Below are positions 35,698 to 45,052 of a stretch of 64,000 bases of DNA, piece after piece (positions within the stretch are counted from its first letter, which is position 1; the number at the start of each line of letters is the position of its first letter). Both the position numbers and the translations under genes were made by a program. The stretch spans positions 248,001 through 312,000 of the IMG/VR virus record IMGVR_UViG_3300047319_001872; one strand, 5' to 3'. Source of the DNA: a virus. The notes beneath the pieces are model-generated. The model did not search any database. It was not told where the DNA came from and saw only the letters and a program-made list of their open reading frames with translations.

Positions 35698-37053
35698 TTA
35701 CAGACGCACTGCCGGTTGCTGATTCCAGCTTCCGCCGCCTTGGTTCCAGCTACCCGCTTGCTGACCCCACTGCTGCTGTTGCGGCTGCCCACCCCACTGA
35801 TTACCCCCACCCCAGCCGGGATTGCCCACCGGACCGACCGGATTGGAGAGCGAGGCGCGTTGCGGCGGCTGCGGTTGCCAGGCCTGACCCGGATTCCAGC
35901 CATGCGAGCTACCGTAACCCACCGCTTGTTGCAGTGCGGGCTTGGAGCGCACGAGCGCTTCGAAGTCCGTACCACCCGTCGCGGTGCGTACCGGCGCACT
36001 GCTGGAGGCCGGAACCGACGGTTGCGCAGCAGGCCAACCCGGTGTGGCGGGCGGAGGCGTAGCCGGGCGCTGCGCTGCCAGCGTAACGCCTGCTGCCCCC
36101 TGAGTCGAGGCACCGGCAGGCGCATTGAAAGCCGTCTGGGTCTGGGTGACCTGTTGTTGCTTCTCGGCTTCCGTCCCCGGTACCGTGCCTTCGTTACCCG
36201 CTTGCATCGGCGTGGAACGAATTTCCGGCAGCAGTTCGTCCAGATTTTCCAGCTGGTCGACCCAGTCCGCGTTCACCAGCAGATTCTCCGGCAAGATGCC
36301 TTCGAAGCGCGAGATCAGATCGTTCAGCGGTGCGGCAATGGCTTTCACCGTCAGCAACAACGCTTCGATGGACGGCGCAATCGTGCTGTTCGAGCCACGG
36401 TTGTACACCCCGGCGATGTCTTGCTCAGGCAGGATGTAGTCCAACAGACCGATCAGGGCTTCACGATCCTTCACGCGCAGCTTCACGCCGTGCAGCTCGT
36501 TTTCGCCCTTCTTCAGTTCGTTGTAGAACGGGAAGTGTGCCACACCCACGCGAGCGTAGCGTTTGTCGCCGACCGTGCCGCCCCGTTTGATGAAGATCGA
36601 CACGAACAGCTTCTGGTGCTGAGTCGCACTGAGGCTATCCATGATTTTCTTCAGCGCAGCGAGCGTCTTCTCGTCGGCGTTCTTCACCTTGGAGAGGAAT
36701 TCGCTTTGCTCGGGGCTGAGCTTGTGCTGCTCGGCCTGGCTGGTGCCCAGTTGCAGGAGCGTATGCACGATGGTGCCAAACACCACGTTCATGCGACCGT
36801 TGATCGCCATGCGAAAGCGCTCGAATACTTCCGATTCGCCGCGCATCACGTTTTCCTGCAACGGATGGAACAGCACCTTGGTGTCCGGGCTCGGATTAGC
36901 CTGGTGTTCGCGCGTGGGCAGAACCAGACGCTTACCCTTCATGGTGAGGGGCTTGCTATCCTTGCTCGTTTTGATCGAGACGCAACCGTCGGTGGTTACG
37001 GTCAACCCTGCCGCATCCAGCACGGCTTCGTAGAACTTCAACATTTTACTCAT
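35698..37053 (-). CDS. Unknown protein with Gln/Trp/Gly-rich tail
   Basis: AGGAG precedes the ATG at 37053. Of 451 residues, the first 280 look ordered (alpha/beta, 'QHQKLFVSIFIKRGG'), then a Pro/Ala/Gln linker, and a C-terminal Trp/Gln/Gly-rich tail (NPGWGGGNQWGGQPQQQQ) that resembles phase-separating or ssDNA-protein-like tails. It lies between two RNA polymerase gene groups. A nucleic-acid binding role is possible from the tail; no family recognised. Confidence 0.65.
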   Translation of the reverse strand: MSKMLKFYEAVLDAAGLTVTTDGCVSIKTSKDSKPLTMKGKRLVLPTREHQANPSPDTKVLFHPLQENVMRGESEVFERFRMAINGRMNVVFGTIVHTLLQLGTSQAEQHKLSPEQSEFLSKVKNADEKTLAALKKIMDSLSATQHQKLFVSIFIKRGGTVGDKRYARVGVAHFPFYNELKKGENELHGVKLRVKDREALIGLLDYILPEQDIAGVYNRGSNSTIAPSIEALLLTVKAIAAPLNDLISRFEGILPENLLVNADWVDQLENLDELLPEIRSTPMQAGNEGTVPGTEAEKQQQVTQTQTAFNAPAGASTQGAAGVTLAAQRPATPPPATPGWPAAQPSVPASSSAPVRTATGGTDFEALVRSKPALQQAVGYGSSHGWNPGQAWQPQPPQRASLSNPVGPVGNPGWGGGNQWGGQPQQQQWGQQAGSWNQGGGSWNQQPAVRL

Positions 37054-37091
37054 TCTTCTCTCCTACCCTAGTTACCTAGGGGGTTCCTTGT

Positions 37092-38615
37092 TTACAGTTG
37101 ACCGAATTGCACCCCGGACGTGCCGTGGTACGACGCACCCGGTGCGATGTCGTTGGAATTCAACACCGCATTAAAGAGGCTATTGAAGTCCGTCGCCAAA
37201 GCGAGCGCGCGCTGATCGTTGTTGGTCACGATCGGCACGAGCAGGGCATCACAGAAGCTCGGCAGCGCGAAGGTCTCGAAAGGTCCACCATTCATCGAGA
37301 TCTCCAGGATCGACTCACCCAGCAAATCGAGCTTCAGGTTGAACGCGTAATCCAGCGTGTTGCTGTACGACACATCGTTCAGCACTTCGTTGGCCACACG
37401 CCACTTGAACTTCTCGATAAACTGCGTCATGTCGATCGTGGTGCCTGCCATCGACGGGAAGTCGCGCATGCCGGAGATGACGATCTGCGGCTCACGGAAT
37501 TCATTGCGGTTCGTACAGTGCACGATGATGTTGGCGATCGCGGACTCGACCATGATAGCCGGGATCGAATGCGCGATGATCGTTGCCACCTGCGTGTACT
37601 GGTTCGAACCACCCCAACCCACTTCACTCGACGTGTTGTTGAAGAAGCCGCCGTGTTGTCCGCCCATCGGATTGATGGGGGACGCTTGCCCCTGATACGA
37701 GAGCAGTGCGATGTCGTCGTCCATCGCGTGCGGGTCCATACGCAGCAGATCGCTGATCGTGAAGGAGTTGCCGTTCTGGCTACCCCGGATCTTGTTGATC
37801 GCGTTCATGAACGGATCTTGCGCCACCGACTGCTCGACCGAATGGCCGCGCGCTTGCGAGAGAATCTGGTCGTGCGACTGACCAAATGCATCGAGCTTCA
37901 TCGCCGTCTGATAGTTTTCAAACAGCGCTGACGCGTAAGCCGTCGTATTGGCATTGCGCCGCCACGACTTTTGCGGCAGTCCCGTGACCAAGGTGCGCGT
38001 ATCGTTCATGTCCGCATTCGTCTCTTGGCCGAGATGGATACGTGTCATGGTCGAATACACATCCGCAGGGCGCATGCGGAATTCCTTGTTCGGCTGATGC
38101 ACGTTCTCCCAGGCATTGTCGACGATCACGTGCGCCGCATCAGCGACGTTGTAATAGTCGCGATTGCCGATCGCGGTGCGGGCCGTGACCCGACGCAGCG
38201 CCATGGTGGAATTCACGTAGAAGAACATGTGCGGGTCGATATTACCCTGCAAGGTCGGATCGAAAAACTCCGAGTAGCCGGTGATGACCTGCGTGATTTC
38301 GACGCCTGCCGGTCCGATGTGGTCCAGCAGCATCATGAAGCGCAGGCGCCGCTCCTGCCAACCGTGCGGAATCACCACTTCTTTTTCGTACGCGGCCGAG
38401 GGCAAGATGAACTGATTTGCCACCCCTGCCAACGATGCCGGAGTAGCCGGTTGCTTCGGGTCCAGCCGGTCCGCCACCAGCTGTTCCACGTTCGGCGTCA
38501 CGACCGTTTCGTACGGTCGACGGTACTGTTGGCCATGACCGCTGGTCTCGACCATGACAAGCTGACGCACGCGAAACTTGTCACCCATCCCGTTACCTAC
38601 GAAGTTGTTCAGCAT
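37092..38615 (-). CDS. Structural-type protein, paralogue of 26332-28170
   Basis: The start at 38615 (MLNNFVGNG) follows CAGGAG. A 507-residue protein with the same conserved core as the 612-residue gene: 'RRLRFMMLLDHIGPAGVEIT', 'MFFYVNSTMALRRV', 'DTRTLVTGLPQKSWRR'. It is rich in Asn, Gln and Met, like capsid-type proteins. It overlaps the region of the gp68-like gene end by spacing of 2 bases. Function is unknown; shared core implies a duplicated ancestral gene. Confidence 0.7.
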   Translation of the reverse strand: MLNNFVGNGMGDKFRVRQLVMVETSGHGQQYRRPYETVVTPNVEQLVADRLDPKQPATPASLAGVANQFILPSAAYEKEVVIPHGWQERRLRFMMLLDHIGPAGVEITQVITGYSEFFDPTLQGNIDPHMFFYVNSTMALRRVTARTAIGNRDYYNVADAAHVIVDNAWENVHQPNKEFRMRPADVYSTMTRIHLGQETNADMNDTRTLVTGLPQKSWRRNANTTAYASALFENYQTAMKLDAFGQSHDQILSQARGHSVEQSVAQDPFMNAINKIRGSQNGNSFTISDLLRMDPHAMDDDIALLSYQGQASPINPMGGQHGGFFNNTSSEVGWGGSNQYTQVATIIAHSIPAIMVESAIANIIVHCTNRNEFREPQIVISGMRDFPSMAGTTIDMTQFIEKFKWRVANEVLNDVSYSNTLDYAFNLKLDLLGESILEISMNGGPFETFALPSFCDALLVPIVTNNDQRALALATDFNSLFNAVLNSNDIAPGASYHGTSGVQFGQL

Positions 38616-38617
38616 GT

Positions 38618-40186
38618 TCAAACGCTCCTGTTTGCTTGGTTCATTGCGATTTCGATCGACAGTTTTGCCATTTTGATTTTTATATCGTAAGGCACCGCGT
38701 ACCGCCGATCATTGGTGTTTTGGACGACCTTCGCGAGCCATCCCGCGGGCACCGTTAAGCGCCACTCATGTTCGCGAAGTTGCTTGGTCACGTGGTCGAT
38801 GCCCAGTACCGCGACATTCTTTTCCTTTTGTGACTTCTGCTTGCCGGACTGCCGTCGTGCGTGCGGATAGAGCTTATTGAGCTCTTCCACCATGTTCGCC
38901 GGAATCCGGGCTTGGGGGATCACACCGGTCAGCTGCAATTCCTGTGCGTTCGACTGGGCCACTGCTGTCATCAACCCAGCCAGCTCGAAGTGTCCCCGTT
39001 GCCAGAGTACTGCCTGCGCTACTCCCATAGCCTCCAGCACGGATTTCTTCGAGAGATACGGAAAAGCACGGGGACTCACGGCGTCTTCCAGCGTCCACTG
39101 GATCAGCGCCAACTGCGGGTCCCAGATGTGTTCGTTGGTCAGTTGTTTGACCGCATCCAACGATTCCAACAAAATCCCGAGGTTCTCCTTAAGCTCCGGG
39201 CACACACGCAACGCCAGTTTGGTGGTGTCGCTGATGTAGTGCTCGACGATCGCGATGTCGCCTGCGGGAATTTCCTGCTTGACCTTGTAGCCTTCCAACT
39301 TCGAGAGATTGTTTTCGCTATCCCCCGACTGGCTTTCCGGAATCTTCGGCTTGACCATCCCCATGAAACTGTGGTCATGGCCCTTGACCTTTTGGCCCAC
39401 GTAGCGGTAGATAAACGCCACCAGGTTAAAGTCCGGGTCCGTCCCGCTGATGTCGCCAATCGTCAGACGACGAATCACCACCAGCGCCAGCACCCAGGTG
39501 GAAAAGTCTTCCGTGGAAATCCCGTCGAGAATCGCCGAATCGAATTCCTTCGTTTGCGGCAAGCTCAATTCCACGTACTTCTGCAAACGCTCCATCGGCG
39601 GGCACTGACCTTCAGCGAGGATGTACGACTGCGAGAGCAACTGGAACGCCTTGTACTCCTTCCAGTTGGTCCCGTGTTCCTTCTCGGTGCGAAACACATA
39701 CTCGCCCCACACCAACAGCATCGGCCGCAGTACGACGCTCAATACCACGAGCTGTTTATAGTCTTCGCGCAGATAGGTACGATCTCGCGTACCGATGGCG
39801 CTGTGACTGTCGCCGTATTCCTCATTGAGGTTGTGCGGCATGGCAATGTCGCTGTGGAAATCAATCCACGAGCGAACATCGTCGAGCTTGTGCAGTGCGC
39901 ACAACTCTGCGATCTGGGGCAAGAGCGCACGGGCCAGATCCTCGGTTTCCCAGATCTCGTCGAAGGTGATGTGAATGCGCTTGTACACCTCGAAGATCTT
40001 ATCCTGGGCTTCCGCTGGCTGCTTCTCCCAGAACCCATTGATCTGGTGGAAGATGTCCACATCAGGCTTGATCGACGCCTTATCAATCAGCTTGATATTC
40101 CACTTCAGTTCCTGATCACGGTGACGTAGGAGCGCAACCGTCTGGTCTCCCAGATGGCCTTCCCGTTCGGTGACTACACGCATCAT
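38618..40186 (-). CDS. Probable fifth subunit of non-virion RNA polymerase (gp68-like)
   Basis: The start at 40186 (MMRVVTERE) is chosen for CAGGAG; the frame is open to 40255. The 522-residue, helix-rich protein has no familiar motif. Its size agrees with the phiKZ gp68 subunit as I recall it, and it lies in the same order between the beta' N-part and the beta C-part genes. gp68 has no cellular homologue and is needed for promoter recognition by the non-virion enzyme. Identity rests on size and order, not on motif. The gene is first after the promoter at 40239. Confidence 0.6.
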   Translation of the reverse strand: MMRVVTEREGHLGDQTVALLRHRDQELKWNIKLIDKASIKPDVDIFHQINGFWEKQPAEAQDKIFEVYKRIHITFDEIWETEDLARALLPQIAELCALHKLDDVRSWIDFHSDIAMPHNLNEEYGDSHSAIGTRDRTYLREDYKQLVVLSVVLRPMLLVWGEYVFRTEKEHGTNWKEYKAFQLLSQSYILAEGQCPPMERLQKYVELSLPQTKEFDSAILDGISTEDFSTWVLALVVIRRLTIGDISGTDPDFNLVAFIYRYVGQKVKGHDHSFMGMVKPKIPESQSGDSENNLSKLEGYKVKQEIPAGDIAIVEHYISDTTKLALRVCPELKENLGILLESLDAVKQLTNEHIWDPQLALIQWTLEDAVSPRAFPYLSKKSVLEAMGVAQAVLWQRGHFELAGLMTAVAQSNAQELQLTGVIPQARIPANMVEELNKLYPHARRQSGKQKSQKEKNVAVLGIDHVTKQLREHEWRLTVPAGWLAKVVQNTNDRRYAVPYDIKIKMAKLSIEIAMNQANRSV

Positions 40187-40238
40187 TTTCTCCTGCGTAA
40201 TAAACGTTGTAACGACTCTTTGGATACTGCTCAGTGTA

Positions 40239-40267
40239 GTAATATAGGTTTTCAACGAGTTTGAATC
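40239..40267 (-). promoter_or_regulatory. Early-type promoter (extended)
   Basis: On the minus strand: GATTCAAA (40267-40260), 13 bases, TATATTAC (40246-40239). The gp68-like gene begins 53 bases downstream. Confidence 0.8.
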
Positions 40268-40322
40268 CTCGAGGGATTCTCGGGTATTCTGTCGTTTTAG
40301 GAAAAGGCTGGATCACCCCCAT

Positions 40323-40350
40323 CAGACCACGCCTACCCAAGCGTGGTCTG
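40323..40350 (-). terminator. Hairpin after SSB gene
   Basis: A 10-bp perfect stem CAGACCACGC/GCGTGGTCTG has an 8-base loop. It follows the SSB-like gene. No T-run is present, so it may be a processing or stability hairpin rather than an intrinsic terminator. Confidence 0.55.
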
Positions 40351-40388
40351 AGGGAGTGTATCCATTAAGCTATGCTACTGCCTGGCGC

Positions 40389-41156
40389 TTAGAAGGGCAG
40401 GTCGTCCCCGGCGCCATCGCTGCCACCAGCGAAGCCCGAATCGTTACCGCCGCCACCGCCACCGCCGCGGTTATATCCGCCGCCACCGCCTTGACCGCCA
40501 CCGCGGTTGTAACCACCACCGCCGCCACCGCCACGATTGAAGCCACCGCCACCCTGACCGCCTTCCTTCGGAATCGGTTCTTCCCAGTGCGAGACTTGCA
40601 TGTGCGCGAGCATCTCGGTGAGAATGTTCCAGTACGCTTCAGCGGCGACCTTCGACGCTTCGGCCGCCGAGTAGTACTCGCCCGTGCCGTGCTTGAGCAA
40701 ATGGAAGTCCGAAAGCTGGAAGTTGAACTTGATGCGCGGCCGATCCTTGGCCATCACACCCATCCACAACACGCCTTCCTTGTCCTTGCCGACGAACAGT
40801 TCGGACTGCACCACCGGCTTTTCGCTGCGCTTGCCGCCGGGGAAGATGAAGTTCTTGTTCTCGATCGAGTTCTTGAACTCGTCCTTGCCGCCCGTGCCGG
40901 GAATGAAGTCGATCGCTTGACGCAGCAGGTTCAGGAAGCCGTAGAATGCGGGCGTGTCCATGTTCGCGCTGATCTTGCCGTAGTTCGTATCGCGGTCGCT
41001 GTCCACGTTCGTGTAAACGGTGATACGCGGGTTGTTCGCGAAAAGCCCCCACTGGAGCGACGCGAATTTGCCTTCCTGGTTCTTCGCCGACATCTGCAGC
41101 TTCTTGTTGTCGAGCGGAGTCTTCTTGCGCGGTGCTGCTTTGAAATCGCCTGCCAT
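40389..41156 (-). CDS. Single-stranded DNA-binding protein (SSB-like)
   Basis: A 255-residue protein. The N-terminal 170 residues are ordered and beta-rich; then a Gly/Arg/Tyr/Asn-rich tail of repeats (GGGGGGYNRGGG) and an acidic end 'GAGDDLPF', the hallmark of SSB C-terminal tips (DDDIPF in E. coli) that bind partner proteins. The N-terminal domain does not show a clear OB-fold signature by eye, so it may be an independent solution to the same task. It should coat ssDNA during replication. Confidence 0.75.
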   Translation of the reverse strand: MAGDFKAAPRKKTPLDNKKLQMSAKNQEGKFASLQWGLFANNPRITVYTNVDSDRDTNYGKISANMDTPAFYGFLNLLRQAIDFIPGTGGKDEFKNSIENKNFIFPGGKRSEKPVVQSELFVGKDKEGVLWMGVMAKDRPRIKFNFQLSDFHLLKHGTGEYYSAAEASKVAAEAYWNILTEMLAHMQVSHWEEPIPKEGGQGGGGFNRGGGGGGGYNRGGGQGGGGGYNRGGGGGGGNDSGFAGGSDGAGDDLPF

Positions 41157-41211
41157 GATGCGTTTTCCTATTGGTTTTATGGTACTCAGACCATAGGTCG
41201 GGTGAATAAAT

Positions 41212-42066
41212 TTACACTAGGATTTCCAGGAGCAGCTTGCGCGTCTCCAAATCCTCCAACTGACCGATGTTCTGGCGGATCTTCTCATCCGTCGTCACTG
41301 CCGACCAGTTGTATTTCGTTGCCAGCTCGATCACCTGTCGCCGGATGCGAATCGGCATCTGGAAAAAGGTGCGCGAATCCCCAAAGACCTGGATGAAATC
41401 TTCCCGAAACGGGATCATCGAGAGTTCACGACCGTTCTGATACTTGGTGTACCATTGCGCTCGCTTCTTGACGTTGCCCGTGTTGGACTCCAGGAGGTCT
41501 AACGAGGAAAAGGCTTTCCACGACAACAGATCGTACGCAAAGTGCGTAAAGATCAGCGTCTTGGCTTGCTGCTGCGGGAAGAGTTTGAGCTTGAACACCC
41601 GAATATCTTCACCGCCTTGTTGCTCCAGGGACTTTAAAAGCAGCTCGAGCGTCTGGTTTTTGATTTCCATATACTCTTGCTGCTTATCCGTGTTAGCTCC
41701 GCGTAGTTTGGCATGCGGATACTTCTCCTTCATGCCCGCGTAGTTGCTCACGTAAAACACGACCTTGCAATGATTGTGCGTAAACTCCTGCACGATCCGC
41801 TTGATCTGATCCATCTCATCACGAATGCCTTCGTCCAGTTGACGCGGCACGACCCCGCCTTGCACCTCCTTCGGTAAGGCACCCATGAAGTTGCGAAACA
41901 GTGTTCGCAGGTTAATCCACAGCTCGCCGTAATCCAACAGCGGGGCTTTCTTGACCTTTGGGTCATGATCCGGGTGCACACCACATGCGCCCTCCAGCGC
42001 AAGCGACGTCGCAACCGAAAGAGGATATTGACCGACTTCCCGTTCTGCAATCGCTTGCTCAAACAT
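41212..42066 (-). CDS. Unknown 284-residue protein
   Basis: AAGGAG precedes the ATG at 42066. The protein has an N-terminal 'EGACGVHPDHDPKVK' segment, then alpha/beta with strands such as 'HCKVVFYVSNYAGM' and 'KTLIFTHFAYDLLSW' that suggest a Rossmann-like core. No motif recognised. It lies between the nuclease and SSB genes, so DNA metabolism is likely by context. Confidence 0.65.
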   Translation of the reverse strand: MFEQAIAEREVGQYPLSVATSLALEGACGVHPDHDPKVKKAPLLDYGELWINLRTLFRNFMGALPKEVQGGVVPRQLDEGIRDEMDQIKRIVQEFTHNHCKVVFYVSNYAGMKEKYPHAKLRGANTDKQQEYMEIKNQTLELLLKSLEQQGGEDIRVFKLKLFPQQQAKTLIFTHFAYDLLSWKAFSSLDLLESNTGNVKKRAQWYTKYQNGRELSMIPFREDFIQVFGDSRTFFQMPIRIRRQVIELATKYNWSAVTTDEKIRQNIGQLEDLETRKLLLEILV

Positions 42067-42084
42067 GACACATTCTCCTTGTTT

Positions 42085-43212
42085 TTACAGTACTTCGGGC
42101 ATGATTGCTTGAGCCATCGCCAGTACATCGGAGGTGGCACCCGCGTTAATCAGGCGGTCCGTGAGTAACGACGTCACGTTGTCCTTGGTGATCGTAATCG
42201 GGACATACGTAATCTCATCATCCAAAGCCGCTTCCGCAGTTTCCACTTCCCCATCATCTACAGGCTGTTTGTCCCAGGTAAACCACGGCCACTTGCGAAT
42301 CAGTGCATCCATGCTCGAGAAGATGGGATTATCCCACGAGCCTCGAACCCGCACGAATGACTCTTCCGGCAAGCCCTCTACTTGCTTGGCGATTTCCGCC
42401 AGCGTATCTTCCAGCGTCATCGCCTCGCACTTTACCGTCACGAAGCGCATCGCGTCGACATTCTCCACAAACACCACATCGTGGTCCTCGCCGCGCCGAT
42501 AGGCACGCACGTGTCCCTTCGGACCCTCTTCGCCATGCGTGAGGCGATCAAAGGAGCCTTGCGCGATAATGCGTTCATAGCGCGAGTGGATGTGCACGTG
42601 ACCGATAAAGATCAGATGCTTGACGATCTTCAAGTACTCTTCGCTCGAGTGCTTCTGAGCTTTCACGATCGGGGGGAGTTGATACTCGAACTGACCGTGC
42701 ATGAAGGCGTAATCGACTTGGGTGAGCCCTTTGGCTCGTAACAGGTCATGAACTTGGCTAAGGGTGGTTTCGGTGGAATTGGTCCACTCATCGGGTACGA
42801 AGAGCAACCACTGATCGTGGCGCTCTTCGTACTCGATGGATAGACTTCTCACGTATTTGAGATCGGCGCCAATGCCTGTTACTTCGTTCAGTGACTCGAA
42901 AATGCGTGACTGTTTCCAGTCATGGCTCGGTGTGCCCTCTAGGACGTACATGCGAATACCGTGCTTCTTGCACAGTCGCAGCATATACGCCACCCACACC
43001 TTGATTTCGGTCACTTCATCATCGGGAAGTTCGAGCAACGTATCAAACACGTCGCCAGCCAACACGATGATGTCCAGCTCGGCGGTCTCGGCGTTATCCG
43101 GAAAAGCAGTGCGGAGGTTCTTAATGATACGCTCCGCGGGATTTCGCGCGTGACCAAGGTGAATATCGCTTACCACTGCGATCTTCAGGTTAGAGGGGTT
43201 CCCATTCATCAT
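42085..43212 (-). CDS. Calcineurin-like phosphoesterase (SbcD/Mre11-like)
   Basis: A 375-residue protein with the metallophosphoesterase motifs: 'VVSDIHLGH' (about 13-21), 'DIIVLAGDVFD' (48-58), an expected GTPSHD (about 99-104) and 'IFIGHVHIHSR' (about 200-210). Length and the C-terminal cap fit the SbcD/Mre11 nuclease group. Its start overlaps the end of the upstream gene. An SbcC/Rad50 ATPase partner is not in this window. It probably processes DNA ends in replication or recombination. Confidence 0.85.
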   Translation of the reverse strand: MMNGNPSNLKIAVVSDIHLGHARNPAERIIKNLRTAFPDNAETAELDIIVLAGDVFDTLLELPDDEVTEIKVWVAYMLRLCKKHGIRMYVLEGTPSHDWKQSRIFESLNEVTGIGADLKYVRSLSIEYEERHDQWLLFVPDEWTNSTETTLSQVHDLLRAKGLTQVDYAFMHGQFEYQLPPIVKAQKHSSEEYLKIVKHLIFIGHVHIHSRYERIIAQGSFDRLTHGEEGPKGHVRAYRRGEDHDVVFVENVDAMRFVTVKCEAMTLEDTLAEIAKQVEGLPEESFVRVRGSWDNPIFSSMDALIRKWPWFTWDKQPVDDGEVETAEAALDDEITYVPITITKDNVTSLLTDRLINAGATSDVLAMAQAIMPEVL

Positions 43213-43852
43213 TTTGCGTCGTCGGTTGGTCGGCGGAATTGCTCACACTATCTTTCTGTGCGGTAACTTCTTCCGTCTCCAACACACCCGGCAAACCATA
43301 ACGCTTAAAGATCGCATCCCAGCGTTCGAGATTGGTTCTAACCGAGGGCGGTAAATCCGCCATGAAGAGCGCGCGTTGCTTCAGGTGGGCGCTCAGATAA
43401 TTGCGACCATCCTGCGGGGAGACCCGTGAACGCAGCTCGGCGTTACGGATGATATTCAGGATGTTGCCACCGGGCATGCGCGTGCGGTCTTTACCCTGGA
43501 TCGCTTTGATACCGCTGCGATCAAACAAAGGCGGCACCGAAAAGAGCACTTCGCCCTTGGCGTTAATGATGTCGACCTCGCGGTATTCGTTACCCGCGTA
43601 GTTCGCCCACATGTCCAGATTTACTTGCGGGTAGAACTCATTTTGGCCTTTATGGAAGACAGCCAGCCAGAGACCGACGAAAATGCGCTCCGGCATGCGT
43701 GCACGAGTTGCAGTTTCTTGTTCATCCAGCGATTGACGAATGGCATTGATTTCCTCCGTTGAGCGACCAGTACCCGTCATGTCGATGTTACGCGTCATCC
43801 ACTCCAGACGACGTTTGGCAGGGTTCTGATCGGGTTGCGTGGGTTGGGTCAT
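43190..43852 (-). CDS. Unknown 220-residue protein
   Basis: The ATG at 43852 overlaps the stop of the upstream gene (ATGA) and its own stop lies 22 bases inside the nuclease gene, so translation of the group is tightly coupled. The N-terminus is Arg-rich, then mixed; the last 30 residues are acidic/polar. No motif recognised. Confidence 0.62.
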   Translation of the reverse strand: MTQPTQPDQNPAKRRLEWMTRNIDMTGTGRSTEEINAIRQSLDEQETATRARMPERIFVGLWLAVFHKGQNEFYPQVNLDMWANYAGNEYREVDIINAKGEVLFSVPPLFDRSGIKAIQGKDRTRMPGGNILNIIRNAELRSRVSPQDGRNYLSAHLKQRALFMADLPPSVRTNLERWDAIFKRYGLPGVLETEEVTAQKDSVSNSADQPTTQNDEWEPL

Positions 43853-44289
43853 GATGGGATGCCTCCTGAGTCAGTGGGTAGCACACCATAATTGATCAAA
43901 CCCATGACGCGTTTAAAGCTCGAGTCGTTCACCTGCACGAGCGAACCCAGCGAGTACTCCTGACCGTTATCGCGAATGGTCGCCTGCACCGTCAAGGTGA
44001 TGGCATTCGTCGGATTCACGCTCGGGTCATTATTGGCGTTGACTTCGACGACGGTCGCATCGAAGTAACCGGCGAAATACGGCTCCAGTATCTGGCGCAG
44101 TTGCAAGCACAGCTGGGGAATGTTGTTACCATACTGCTGAAGGATATTCTGCAAGTTGGCAACATGACCTGGATAGAGATACGTCTGAATCTTGTCAGAT
44201 TCGAAAAAGTGCGACAACATCAGGTCGACCTTCTCGGGCACGGACTTGACCCAGCCCTTCATGCTAATACTCGGAACGGCAGCACCCAT
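43849..44289 (-). CDS. Unknown 146-residue protein, perhaps baseplate-type
   Basis: The protein opens MGAAVPSISMKGW and contains a beta-rich C-terminal half ('AITLTVQATIRDNGQEYSLG') after a helical part 'LQNILQQYGNNIPQLCLQLR'. This layout resembles gp25/GPW-like small baseplate proteins, but the match is weak. There is no good ribosome site. The gene is coupled to the next. Confidence 0.5.
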   Translation of the reverse strand: MGAAVPSISMKGWVKSVPEKVDLMLSHFFESDKIQTYLYPGHVANLQNILQQYGNNIPQLCLQLRQILEPYFAGYFDATVVEVNANNDPSVNPTNAITLTVQATIRDNGQEYSLGSLVQVNDSSFKRVMGLINYGVLPTDSGGIPS

Positions 44290-44400
44290 GGCAGATTCTG
44301 AAAGTTGGTAATGGACATAGAATCCACCCGCTGAAAGAAAAAAAGAGCCTGAGGGATAAAAACCCCCTCGACCACCGTCAGGCAGTCGAGAGGAAAAGCA

Positions 44401-45039
44401 CTACAGCTTGCTGGCGTACGGCGATGTCGGATCTTCCCCGCCATCTGCGATCAAAGCGTTCATGGCATCCCAGCACTTGAAAATATCGTGCTGTTCGAGC
44501 AGATGCAAGTAACGATCGCCTTCGACCGGTTCGTCGAAGAAGAATTCCACATGGAAGCCCCCCTCTTCGTGACCGTCCTTATCTTTTACCACAGGCGTCT
44601 GGACGAAGCCATGCGCGGCCATCTGGTAATCATAGTGCTGCCATCCGATCTTGCCCGGATGCATGTCCACGTAGGTTTCCGAATAGCCGTCAATCCGTTG
44701 GTCGTTATACATCTCCCGCACGACCGGATTAGCCACCAAGAAACGCTGCATCGAAAGCGGTGCCTGCTGAAAGGCACCCATCTCCCAGATGCTACGAATC
44801 TCGTCGCGCTGCCACATGTGAGACACCATGCGCACGGCGGCCTTTGCACGTCGGAAGGCTTCGCTATTGCCAAAGCGCTCCCACGCACTGCGGGCCGTCT
44901 CCATGAAACCCTGACCAAACCCCGCCATCGAGCTCGACATGTTGTCGAACTGATTTTGCAGATAGCTCATGGTTCCCGGATGGGGCTCATGATAAATCAC
45001 AGCGTCAAAGACGTCTGCACCTCCTGTAATTACTCGCAC
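44401..45039 (-). CDS. Unknown 212-residue protein
   Basis: A GTG start at 45039 follows GAGGA. The protein is aromatic and Met-rich ('HMWQRDEIRSIWEMGAF'), with an acidic C-terminal part (FFFDEPVEGDRYLHLLEQHD). It lies 13 bases downstream of the beta' N-part gene. The 111-base gap after it contains a GAGGG/CCCTC hairpin and an A-rich run. No family recognised. Confidence 0.6.
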   Translation of the reverse strand: MRVITGGADVFDAVIYHEPHPGTMSYLQNQFDNMSSSMAGFGQGFMETARSAWERFGNSEAFRRAKAAVRMVSHMWQRDEIRSIWEMGAFQQAPLSMQRFLVANPVVREMYNDQRIDGYSETYVDMHPGKIGWQHYDYQMAAHGFVQTPVVKDKDGHEEGGFHVEFFFDEPVEGDRYLHLLEQHDIFKCWDAMNALIADGGEDPTSPYASKL

Positions 45040-45052
45040 GATGTCCTCCTCG

